Under the pieces are notes generated by a model. It did no database searches. It had not been told where the DNA came from and worked only from the letters and a program-made list of their open reading frames with translations. Positions 1 through 5,105 of a stretch of 5,105 bases of DNA are shown here, piece after piece. Source of the stretch: Bordetella parapertussis (GTDB taxonomy: Bacteria; Pseudomonadota; Gammaproteobacteria; Burkholderiales; Burkholderiaceae_C). Position 1 is the first letter of the stretch, and each line of letters opens with the position of its first letter. A program made the translations under genes and the position numbers. The stretch spans positions 1 through 5,105 of the forward strand of contig CAMBXY010000116.1 of NCBI GenBank assembly GCA_945871945.1, in the 5' to 3' direction.

Positions 1-671
1 TCAATGACCTTGATTTCGTTTTTGAGAGGGTTGATTTCTATGCGTTGCCCATCCTTGAGCACCAAATAACGATCTTCACCTTTGAACTCGACTTTACCGG
101 TTTGGGCGCTGGTGATGGTTTGCAGTTCCTTTTCTTGCGCAGCGATAAAAATATGTGTGCCTTCGAGGTCTGAGGGACTGTTTTTATCGATGAAAAAAAC
201 GCGGCTGCCACTGGCAGACTCTTGAAATTGCCCCGGCTTGACGCGCTCGAGATCGCCACGTTTTTCATAGCGCTCACGAATTTCATGGGTTTGCGCATTG
301 GTCCAAGGCCAGACAAGCAGTGCCAGTAAAGCGACCACCAGTAACACGGGGGCGGCAAATAGCAATGCTGGCTTGACCAGTCCCACCGAGCTTTTGCCAC
401 TTGACTGCCAAATCACCATCTCGCTGTCGGCGTACATTCGCGACAAAGTCGCAACAGACGCGATGTACAAAGCCAGGGTAATGATGGTGTGCATATTGCC
501 CAGCACGGTGTATCCCAGCACCAAGGAAACCTCGCCAGGGTCAATATTGCCGCGCGAGGCCTGACCTAAGGTGCGAATTAGAAGCACGGTCAGCACGATG
601 CTGATCAAAACAACCGAGGTGGCCCAAAAATAGCGCGACAACTCAGCGCGGAATGTGGAATGGAATAACAT
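1..671 (-). CDS. lptF: LPS export ABC transporter permease LptF (N-terminal part, cut by window edge)
   Basis: LptF is one of the two inner-membrane permease subunits of the LptB2FG transporter, which extracts lipopolysaccharide from the inner membrane and passes it to the periplasmic LptC/LptA bridge. The frame gives 223 codons from an ATG at 671-669 with no stop before the left edge. The family is usually about 360 residues, so roughly 60% is present. The start MLFHSTFRAELSRYF is the typical LptF N-terminus and fixes the start, although the SD-like AAGG (complement of 675-678) is only 3 nt away. Visible parts are TM1 (about residues 15-35), TM2 (about 50-78), the coupling-helix segment ADSEMVIWQSSG with Glu84 (the Glu reported to contact LptB in E. 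coli LptF), TM3 (about 99-123), then the start of the periplasmic beta-jellyroll domain (from about 145). The gene is divergent from pepA. lptG would be expected next, outside the window. Confidence 0.93.
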   Translation of the reverse strand, partial: MLFHSTFRAELSRYFWATSVVLISIVLTVLLIRTLGQASRGNIDPGEVSLVLGYTVLGNMHTIITLALYIASVATLSRMYADSEMVIWQSSGKSSVGLVKPALLFAAPVLLVVALLALLVWPWTNAQTHEIRERYEKRGDLERVKPGQFQESASGSRVFFIDKNSPSDLEGTHIFIAAQEKELQTITSAQTGKVEFKGEDRYLVLKDGQRIEINPLKNEIKVI

Positions 672-672
672 A

Positions 673-691
673 AGCCTTAAATGTAAGGGCT
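673..691. promoter_or_regulatory. Divergent Shine-Dalgarno dyad between lptF and pepA
   Basis: The whole lptF-pepA gap is 22 bp. AGCCTTA (673-679) and TAAGGGCT (684-691) are inverted repeats with one extra G, separated by AATG. The right arm carries the pepA SD (TAAGGG, 684-689). The left arm, read on the minus strand, carries the lptF SD-like TAAGGC. In a transcript beginning upstream of the dyad, each SD could therefore pair into a 7-bp hairpin with one bulged G. The sequence shows the dyad; a role in limiting translation is inference. The promoters of both genes must lie inside the opposite coding region, and I could not assign convincing -35/-10 boxes there. Confidence 0.45.
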
Positions 692-696
692 GAATG

Positions 697-2145
697 ATGA
701 ACTTTGAACTCCAATCGCTTTCTTGGGCAAAAGCTGCCACTCTCAAAACAGATGCCTTGCTGGTCTTGGTGGCAGAGGGGCAAAAACAGGAGGCAGGGCT
801 GCTTTCGAGTATGTTGGACCAAGCCCAAAAAACGGGGGATTTCAATTCATCCTCCGGCCAGTGCATGCTCTGGTGGAAGCCGCCTGGCCTTGCCGCACTT
901 CGTTTGGTACTGGTCGGTATTGGCAAAGGCCGTGCCCAAGATGTCCGCCAAGGTGTGGCTGCGGGCATCACAGCTTTGAAAAAATCCAAATCGTCATCGG
1001 TTACGCTGCTGCTGCAAGCCGCCCAGACCGAGCACTTGGTGGTGGCAGCCCAAGCAGCGGCCGACGGTGCTTATGTTTACACCGCCACCAAGCCCAGCGC
1101 CAAGGCCTTGAGTTTCAAAAAAATCATTTTGGGTGTTCCGCAAGCAGCCCCATTGAAAGCCTCATTTGAATTGGCCAAAGCGCAAATCGCCGGCGTGAGC
1201 TTGGCTCGTGAGTGGGGCAACCGTCCGGCCAACCATGCAACCCCCGACCATTTGGCGCAGGTCGCTAAACAAATCGCCAAGCATTCACGAGTGTCTTGTG
1301 AAGTGCTGGGCTTGAAAGAGGTCACCAAATTAGGCATGGGCTCGTTTGCTGCAGTCGCCCAAGCCTCGGCTCAGCCGCTGCGTTTTATCGTCTTGAAATA
1401 CAAAGGTGCGGCAGACTCACAAGCCCCTACCGTGTTGGTGGGCAAGGGCATCACTTTTGACACCGGTGGTATTTCCCTCAAGCCTGGCGCAGGTATGGAT
1501 GAGATGAAGTTCGACATGTGCGGTGCCGCCAGTGTGCTGGGAACTTTCGAAGCTTTGACGCTGCTGCAGCCGGCCATCAATGTGGTGGGGCTGATTGCCG
1601 CCTGTGAAAACATGCCAGGTGGTAAAGCCTTGAAACCTGGCGATGTGGTGACCAGCATGAGCGGCCAAACTATTGAGATTTTGAACACCGATGCCGAGGG
1701 CCGTTTGATTTTGTGTGATGCCCTGACCTATGCCAAGCGTTTCAAACCCAGCGCCGTGATCGACATCGCTACGTTGACCGGCGCCTGTGTGATTGCGCTT
1801 GGCCATTTGCGTAGCGGTTTGTATGCGACGGATGAAAAATTGGCTGGCGCACTGCTTGCTGCTGGAGAGCGCACCTTAGATTTGTGCTGGCGCATGCCTT
1901 TGGACGAAGAATATGCGGAAGGTTTGAAGTCCAATTTTGCCGATGTGGCCAATATCGCCGACCGTTCAGCAGGATCAGTTACAGCAGCTAAATTTTTGCA
2001 GCGCTTTGCCACTGATTTTCCTTGGGCGCATTTGGACATAGCTGGTACAGCTTGGAAGAGCGGGGCGGCCAAGGGCGCGACGGGGCGTCCCGTACCCGCA
2101 CTGTTGTCCTATTTGGTCAGCCAACAAGCCATTGCCAAAAAATGA
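697..2145 (+). CDS. pepA: Leucyl aminopeptidase (peptidase family M17)
   Basis: This is a cytosolic, two-metal, normally hexameric aminopeptidase that removes N-terminal residues such as leucine from peptides. Two adjacent ATGs occur at 694 and 697. The second is preferred because the SD TAAGGG (684-689) is 7 nt from it but 4 nt from the first; it gives 482 aa. Numbered from 697, the N-terminal domain spans about 1-150 and the catalytic domain about 160-480. Metal ligands and catalytic residues are all present: K250, D255, K262, D273, the NTDAEGRL signature (330-337) with D332 and E334, and R336. Their spacing matches E. coli PepA (K270 to R356) with a constant offset of 20. The enzyme therefore looks intact and active. 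E. coli PepA also binds DNA (Xer recombination, carAB control); nothing here shows whether this one does. It is the first gene of a unit with holC, overlapping it by ATGA. Confidence 0.97.
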   Translation: MNFELQSLSWAKAATLKTDALLVLVAEGQKQEAGLLSSMLDQAQKTGDFNSSSGQCMLWWKPPGLAALRLVLVGIGKGRAQDVRQGVAAGITALKKSKSSSVTLLLQAAQTEHLVVAAQAAADGAYVYTATKPSAKALSFKKIILGVPQAAPLKASFELAKAQIAGVSLAREWGNRPANHATPDHLAQVAKQIAKHSRVSCEVLGLKEVTKLGMGSFAAVAQASAQPLRFIVLKYKGAADSQAPTVLVGKGITFDTGGISLKPGAGMDEMKFDMCGAASVLGTFEALTLLQPAINVVGLIAACENMPGGKALKPGDVVTSMSGQTIEILNTDAEGRLILCDALTYAKRFKPSAVIDIATLTGACVIALGHLRSGLYATDEKLAGALLAAGERTLDLCWRMPLDEEYAEGLKSNFADVANIADRSAGSVTAAKFLQRFATDFPWAHLDIAGTAWKSGAAKGATGRPVPALLSYLVSQQAIAKK

Positions 2146-2600
2146 CTGAAGTGGCTTTTCATTTCAATGTGCCGGACAAAATGAATTACGTCTGCCGGAT
2201 ATTGCGAAAAGCCAGCCAAGCCAAAGCGCGGGTGGTGGTGTCGGGGCCCCCCGAGGAATTGCAAAGCCTTGATGAAGCCCTTTGGACATTTTCAGCTCAT
2301 TCATTCATTGCGCATTGCTGGTCTACAGATGACCTCACCAAAACTCAATTGAGTTGCGTTGTTTTGCAGCCTTCTGAAGCAGACACTAAGCAAGTAACCG
2401 TACCCCTGCCACACCATGAGATATTGCTCAATTTGGCGCCATCTGTGCCTGAAGGTTATGAGACCTTTGAGAGAGTGATTGAGGTGGTTGGTCTAGCTGA
2501 AGAAGATAAAACCCATGCCCGCGAACGGTGGAAAACCTACTCTCAACGAGGCTATACCTTGGTCAAGCATGACCTCAATGCAAAAAGCGTTGCGTCATGA
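2142..2600 (+). CDS. holC: DNA polymerase III subunit chi
   Basis: HolC (chi) is an accessory subunit of the replicative DNA polymerase clamp loader. With psi (HolD) in enterobacteria, it links the holoenzyme to single-strand binding protein. The 152-aa product is close to the 147 aa of E. coli chi. It shows the family pattern: an N-terminal FHFNVPDKMNYVCRILRKA strand-helix, the LWTFSAHSFIAHCW block (47-60) and a C-terminal RERWKTYSQRGYTL block (127-140), the region that in E. coli chi contributes to the SSB-tail pocket. The ATG lies inside the pepA stop (ATGA, 2142-2145). No good SD precedes it, so translation is probably coupled to pepA. The same frame opens further upstream to 2022, but that extension is pepA sequence read out of frame and does not resemble HolC. 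The pepA-holC pairing is common in proteobacteria and supports the call. Confidence 0.94.
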   Translation: MTEVAFHFNVPDKMNYVCRILRKASQAKARVVVSGPPEELQSLDEALWTFSAHSFIAHCWSTDDLTKTQLSCVVLQPSEADTKQVTVPLPHHEILLNLAPSVPEGYETFERVIEVVGLAEEDKTHARERWKTYSQRGYTLVKHDLNAKSVAS

Positions 2601-2875
2601 CTCGCCCCGACATCATCAAATCCCCCGTGCCCATGCTGACCGAAGTTGTGCAAATCAATGGCAGTTTGCGCCCAGCCGTGTTGCCTTGGGCGAACGCGCC
2701 AGTAGCCGGCAAAGACCTTGGGCTTTCAGCCGATCTGCTCGATCAAGAAGCCTTAGCCCAGAAGGTGATTGAAAGAGTGGAAACCCAATTGGCTCAATTG
2801 ATACCCGAGTTATTGCGTCAGTCGGTCGATGATGTGATCCGCGAGCATTTGGGGGGAAACCCCAAACTCCCCTGA
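2597..2875 (+). CDS. Small conserved-looking protein of unknown function, downstream of holC
   Basis: I do not recognise a function. The 92-aa product starts at an ATG overlapping the holC stop (ATGA, 2597-2600), with no clear SD of its own, so it is probably translated by coupling. It has an N-terminal segment around PVPMLTEVV (10-18) and a Pro/Ala-containing linker (about 24-40). A strongly predicted amphipathic helix or coiled-coil-like segment follows (about 46-84, ALAQKVIERVETQLAQLIP and onward), then a short Gly/Pro tail. No signal peptide, membrane segment or catalytic motif is visible, so it is presumably cytosolic. The P-x-LT-(E/D)-V start followed by a C-terminal helix recalls small hypothetical proteins after holC in Burkholderiales, some possibly annotated DUF2486. 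That link is from memory and uncertain. The two-way ATGA coupling argues that it is a real gene. Confidence 0.75.
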   Translation: MTRPDIIKSPVPMLTEVVQINGSLRPAVLPWANAPVAGKDLGLSADLLDQEALAQKVIERVETQLAQLIPELLRQSVDDVIREHLGGNPKLP

Positions 2876-2881
2876 TTTTTT
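2848..2881 (+). terminator. Possible Rho-independent terminator ending the pepA-holC unit
   Basis: TTTGGGG (2848-2854) pairs perfectly with CCCCAAA (2860-2866) around a GGAAA loop. A run of six T follows at 2876-2881, but 9 nt separate it from the stem. An alternative fold pairs GGGG with CCCC at 2869-2872, bringing the hairpin within 3 nt of the T run but with a larger loop. The structure lies within the last codons and overlaps the TGA stop (2873-2875) of the 92-aa gene. The spacing is not ideal, hence modest confidence. Confidence 0.4.
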
Positions 2882-2938
2882 GTCAATAGGCTATAGAGTT
2901 TGATCTTTTTTGGGTTATCTTATGTCTTCATCATTTTT

Positions 2939-2943
2939 GGAGA
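2939..2943 (+). promoter_or_regulatory. Ribosome binding site deciding the GTG start of the binding-protein gene
   Basis: GGAGA lies 6 nt before the GTG at 2950. No in-frame ATG occurs nearby upstream, and the next in-frame ATG (2989) would remove most of the signal peptide, so the GTG start is well supported. The rest of the 2882-2938 leader is T-rich and probably holds the promoter. TTGTCA (2880-2885) and TTGATC (2900-2905) resemble -35 boxes and TATCTT (2916-2921) resembles a -10 box, but none has correct mutual spacing, so no promoter is called. Confidence 0.65.
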
Positions 2944-2949
2944 TTCTCT

Positions 2950-4074
2950 GTGAAACTTAAATTAATTACTGCCTTGGGCTTAGGCCTTATGGCCTCTTTG
3001 AGCATGGCGCAAGAAGTCATCAAGATTGGTCATGTTGCGCCACTCAGTGGCGCTATTGCCCACTTGGGTAAAGACAATGAATACGGTGCGCGTTTGGCGA
3101 TTGAAGAACTCAATGCTAAAGGCGTGTCTATCGGTGGTAAAAAAGTCAAGTTCGAACTCTTGGCCGAGGATGATGCTGCCGATCCCAAGCAAGGGACGGC
3201 TGCTGCGCAAAAATTGGTTGACTCCAAAGTCAATGGCGTTATCGGCCACTTGAATTCCGGCACCTCCATTCCTGCCTCGAAAATTTACAGCGACGCAGGC
3301 ATTCCCCAAATTTCGCCTTCATCGACCAACCCCAAGTTCACACGCCAAGGTTACAAAACCACCTTCCGCGTGGTGGCTGACGATGTGCATTTAGGTGGCA
3401 CCTTGGGCCGCTTTGCCATTGGTGAACTCAAAGCCAAAAACATTGCAGTGATCGATGACCGTACCGCTTACGGCCAGGGTGTGGCTGACGAATTTGAAAA
3501 AGCCGCCAAAGCAGCCGGTGCCACTGTGGTGGGTCGTGAATTCACCACCGACAAAGCCACCGATTTCACCGCCATTTTGACCACAATCAAAGGCAAAAAA
3601 CCCGATTTGGTGTTCTTTGGTGGCATGGATGCGGTTGCCGGTCCCATGATCAAGCAAATGAAGTCTCTGGGGTTGAATGCCAAGTTTGTCGGTGGTGATG
3701 GTATTTGTACCAATGAAATCCTCAAGCTCGGTGGCGATGCGGTTGGTAACAACCAAGTGTTTTGCGCTGAAGCCGGTGGCATTGATGAAAAATCAAGCGC
3801 TGCTTTCAAGGCGAAATTCAAAAAGCGTTTCAATGTTGACGTACAGATCTATGCGCCTTATGTCTATGACTCAGTCAACTTAATGGTTGATGCGATGGTC
3901 AAAGCCAATTCATCTGACCCAGCCAAATACCTGCCGGTGTTGGCCAAAACCGCTGGTTACAAGGGCGTCACAGGCGACATCACTTTTGATGAAAAAGGCG
4001 ACGTTAAAAATGGTGCTTTGACTTTGTTCACCTACAAGGCTGGCAAGCGCGAATTGCTCAAAATCGTTCGTTAA
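2950..4074 (+). CDS. Branched-chain amino-acid-type ABC transporter substrate-binding protein (LivK/LivJ family)
   Basis: This is a periplasmic receptor that captures a ligand, typically leucine, isoleucine or valine, and delivers it to a LivHMGF-type importer. The start is GTG at 2950. The 374-aa precursor has a classic signal peptide: KLK, a hydrophobic core to about residue 17, and a signal peptidase I site SMA-QE after residue 20. The mature protein begins EVIKIGHVAPLSG, the standard opening of the Peripla_BP_6 family. Family landmarks follow: GHLNSGTSIPAS (99-110), ISPSSTNP (121-128), TAYGQG (172-177), a second lobe with FFGGMDAVAGPMIKQ (222-236) and a C-terminal GPL-like strand GDITFDEKGD (342-351). 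The mature chain has only two cysteines, C253 and C272, which could form a disulfide. The ligand is uncertain, because this family also binds other amino acids, amides, urea and aromatic acids. No permease or ATPase gene is adjacent: upstream lies pepA-holC and downstream convergent ppx. Confidence 0.92.
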   Translation: MKLKLITALGLGLMASLSMAQEVIKIGHVAPLSGAIAHLGKDNEYGARLAIEELNAKGVSIGGKKVKFELLAEDDAADPKQGTAAAQKLVDSKVNGVIGHLNSGTSIPASKIYSDAGIPQISPSSTNPKFTRQGYKTTFRVVADDVHLGGTLGRFAIGELKAKNIAVIDDRTAYGQGVADEFEKAAKAAGATVVGREFTTDKATDFTAILTTIKGKKPDLVFFGGMDAVAGPMIKQMKSLGLNAKFVGGDGICTNEILKLGGDAVGNNQVFCAEAGGIDEKSSAAFKAKFKKRFNVDVQIYAPYVYDSVNLMVDAMVKANSSDPAKYLPVLAKTAGYKGVTGDITFDEKGDVKNGALTLFTYKAGKRELLKIVR

Positions 4075-4076
4075 CG

Positions 4077-5105
4077 CTACTTGAGTTGAAGTTCCCAATA
4101 GGTCTTTTGCCAAGCAATCACTTCTTGCTGCAACAGATGTTGGGACTGGGGGAAGCGCTGTGGCCACAGCGCTTCTATCTTTAATTCAAAACGGTTGGCT
4201 TGCTTGTCTGACAGGCGAAGTTGTAGTTTTTTATAGTCCGGTTCCCGCCTAGCGTGGCAAACAATCACCGCTAATCGCAGACACATCAGTTGACAGGCAA
4301 AGCCTTCATCACTGAAGTCTGTTTCTAATTTCTTCAGTTTTCCTTTGTGCCCCAGCACCAGCAAACTCAGCCTATGCAACTCATGCAGCGCAAACCCAGG
4401 CGCATCGGTGTTGTCCAAAATATAGGCGCTGTGTTTGTGTGAATCGGTATGCGATATTTGCGCTCCAATTTCATGCAATTGAGCCGCCCAATCAAGTTTT
4501 TTCAAGAGCCTGTTCCAGTCAAGACTGCTGTGTTTGGAAGCTTGCAATTGAAGAAGAAAATAGCAAGCGACTTTGCTGACCCTTTTGGCCTGCTCGGCGT
4601 CGGCTTGGAATTCTTTTTGCAAGCCTAAAACGGTGACTGCGCGGGTGTCTTTGGTGTCGTCTTCCCGCTCAATCAAGTCATACAGCAAGCCATGGCGCAA
4701 AGCGCCCGGGGTGACCTGTAACTCATTGACTTGAAACAACTCCAGCACCGCATACAAAATGGCCAAACCGCCGCCTATGACCGCTCTGCGGTCTTCCTTT
4801 AAACCCTCCATGCGCAAGTGGTCTGTATGCCCTATGCGAATCAGGTGGCGCTTTAACCAGTCTAAGGACTCTAAGGTGATGATTGTGTCGGACCAACCAG
4901 CGCCACCCAAGACTTCAGCCACGGCGCTGACCGTGCCAGAGGAGCCAAAGGCGGTATCCCACGCTTTTTGGGGGAATTTTTCTACAGCTTCTTCTAAAAC
5001 AGCCTTGGCTGCCACCTCTGCCTTGTGAAAGGCGGTCTGGGTAAGTTCCCCTTGGGCAAAGTATTTAAGACTGGAAGATACACTGCCCAGTCGGTAGCTT
5101 TCAAG
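4077..5105 (-). CDS. ppx: Exopolyphosphatase, Ppx/GppA family (C-terminal part, 5' end outside window)
   Basis: Ppx releases orthophosphate processively from the ends of inorganic polyphosphate; the related GppA hydrolyses pppGpp. The frame is open from the right edge and gives 342 residues to a TAG at 4079-4077. Relatives are about 490-500 aa, so some 150 N-terminal residues, including the first phosphate-binding loop and the GGGS region, lie outside. Visible, counted from the edge: LESYRLGSVSSSLKYF (1-16), the actin-like-fold loop GSSGT (54-58), RRAVIGGGLAILYAVLELF (106-124), VTPGALRHGLLYDL (131-144), then the C-terminal helical HD-like domain with HEIG (211-214) and SHTDSHKHSAYIL (219-231). 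An internal GTG at 5015 is not the start, since clear family sequence precedes it. The fragment shows no disruption. Ppx rather than GppA is favoured by the long C-terminal domain, but the distinction is not certain from this part. It is convergent with the binding-protein gene, with 2 bp between stops. Confidence 0.92.
   Translation of the reverse strand, partial: LESYRLGSVSSSLKYFAQGELTQTAFHKAEVAAKAVLEEAVEKFPQKAWDTAFGSSGTVSAVAEVLGGAGWSDTIITLESLDWLKRHLIRIGHTDHLRMEGLKEDRRAVIGGGLAILYAVLELFQVNELQVTPGALRHGLLYDLIEREDDTKDTRAVTVLGLQKEFQADAEQAKRVSKVACYFLLQLQASKHSSLDWNRLLKKLDWAAQLHEIGAQISHTDSHKHSAYILDNTDAPGFALHELHRLSLLVLGHKGKLKKLETDFSDEGFACQLMCLRLAVIVCHARREPDYKKLQLRLSDKQANRFELKIEALWPQRFPQSQHLLQQEVIAWQKTYWELQLK
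4152..4187 (+). terminator. Perfect 24-bp palindrome with T-rich tail: likely terminator of the binding-protein transcript, inside ppx
   Basis: GAAGCGCTGTGG (4152-4163) is followed directly by its exact reverse complement (4164-4175). As RNA this gives a 10-bp stem with a GGCC loop. On the plus strand the next 12 bases (4176-4187) include seven T; on the minus strand the bases beyond the stem are C-rich with no T run. The structure therefore fits termination of plus-strand transcription from the binding-protein gene, 78 nt past its stop, better than termination of ppx. The U tract is interrupted, so termination efficiency is uncertain. The same bases encode EALWPQRF of ppx. Confidence 0.55.

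Noticed and set aside
298..564. 88-codon plus-strand frame opposite lptF
   Set aside because: It lies entirely over well-supported LptF membrane-segment coding sequence and has no protein-like signature.
1417..1806. 129-codon open frame antisense to the pepA catalytic region
   Set aside because: It is a shadow of a strongly conserved gene, rich in His/Gly/Gln, with no SD and no recognisable motif.
2022..2141. Upstream extension of the holC reading frame to an ATG at 2022
   Set aside because: These 40 codons are pepA sequence in another frame, rich in Arg/Gly/Ser and unlike HolC. The ATG at 2142 begins the recognisable family sequence and overlaps the pepA stop.
2342..2355. 14-bp perfect palindrome AACTCAATTGAGTT within holC
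   Set aside because: One such palindrome is expected by chance about every 16 kb of random sequence, it has no T run, and it lies in mid-gene. It is not strong enough to call a site.
2880..2921. Sigma70-like promoter for the binding-protein gene (TTGTCA or TTGATC with TATCTT)
   Set aside because: The individual boxes look acceptable, but no pair has 16-18 nt spacing. A promoter is likely in this leader but cannot be placed by eye.
3391..3833. Two 121-codon open frames antisense to the binding-protein gene
   Set aside because: They overlap each other and a clearly real gene. Their composition mirrors the opposite-strand codons, and neither has family features.
5013..5015. GTG at 5015-5013 as the start of the ppx gene
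   Set aside because: The frame stays open to the window edge, and residues upstream (LESYRLGSVSSSLKYF) are clear Ppx family sequence, so the gene is simply cut by the window.
1..5105. A new defence, mobile or otherwise undescribed system
   Set aside because: All large open frames match housekeeping families. No transposase, integrase, direct-repeat array, toxin-antitoxin pair or tRNA was seen. Only the 92-aa gene is unassigned.

Overview
The window reads as an ordinary chromosomal housekeeping segment of a betaproteobacterium, most likely Comamonadaceae or a close relative. This rests on recalled family resemblance, not a search: the LptF N-terminus, the HolC start MTEVAFHFNVPDKMNY, the branched-chain amino-acid binding protein and the Ppx fragment all look burkholderialean. 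The lptF / pepA-holC arrangement is also familiar from that group. Base composition looks moderate by eye and was not computed.

Layout from left to right. (1) Positions 1-671, minus strand: the N-terminal 223 codons of lptF, the LPS-export permease, running off the left edge. (2) A 22-bp divergent gap at 672-693 holds both Shine-Dalgarno sequences, one in each arm of a small dyad. (3) Positions 697-2875, plus strand: a tightly coupled three-gene unit. It contains pepA (leucyl aminopeptidase), holC (DNA polymerase III chi) and a 92-codon gene of unknown function, joined by two ATGA stop/start overlaps. A possible terminator overlaps the last stop codon. (4) Positions 2950-4074, plus strand: a GTG-started, secreted branched-chain amino-acid-type ABC substrate-binding protein with its own leader. 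No permease or ATPase genes are visible beside it. (5) Positions 4077-5105, minus strand: the C-terminal 342 residues of an exopolyphosphatase (ppx), convergent with the binding-protein gene, with only 2 bp between the stop codons.

The genes serve different processes: outer-membrane biogenesis, peptide turnover, replication, amino-acid uptake and polyphosphate turnover. The window does not look like an accessory island or a new defence or mobile system. I see no tRNA, rRNA, insertion sequence, CRISPR array or phage gene, and no stretch over 300 bases lacks a gene. The most striking non-coding signal is a perfect 24-bp palindrome at 4152-4175 inside the 3' end of ppx. It is exactly eight in-frame codons long and is well placed to terminate the convergent binding-protein transcript. 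The other points worth checking are the SD dyad between lptF and pepA and the unknown 92-aa protein.
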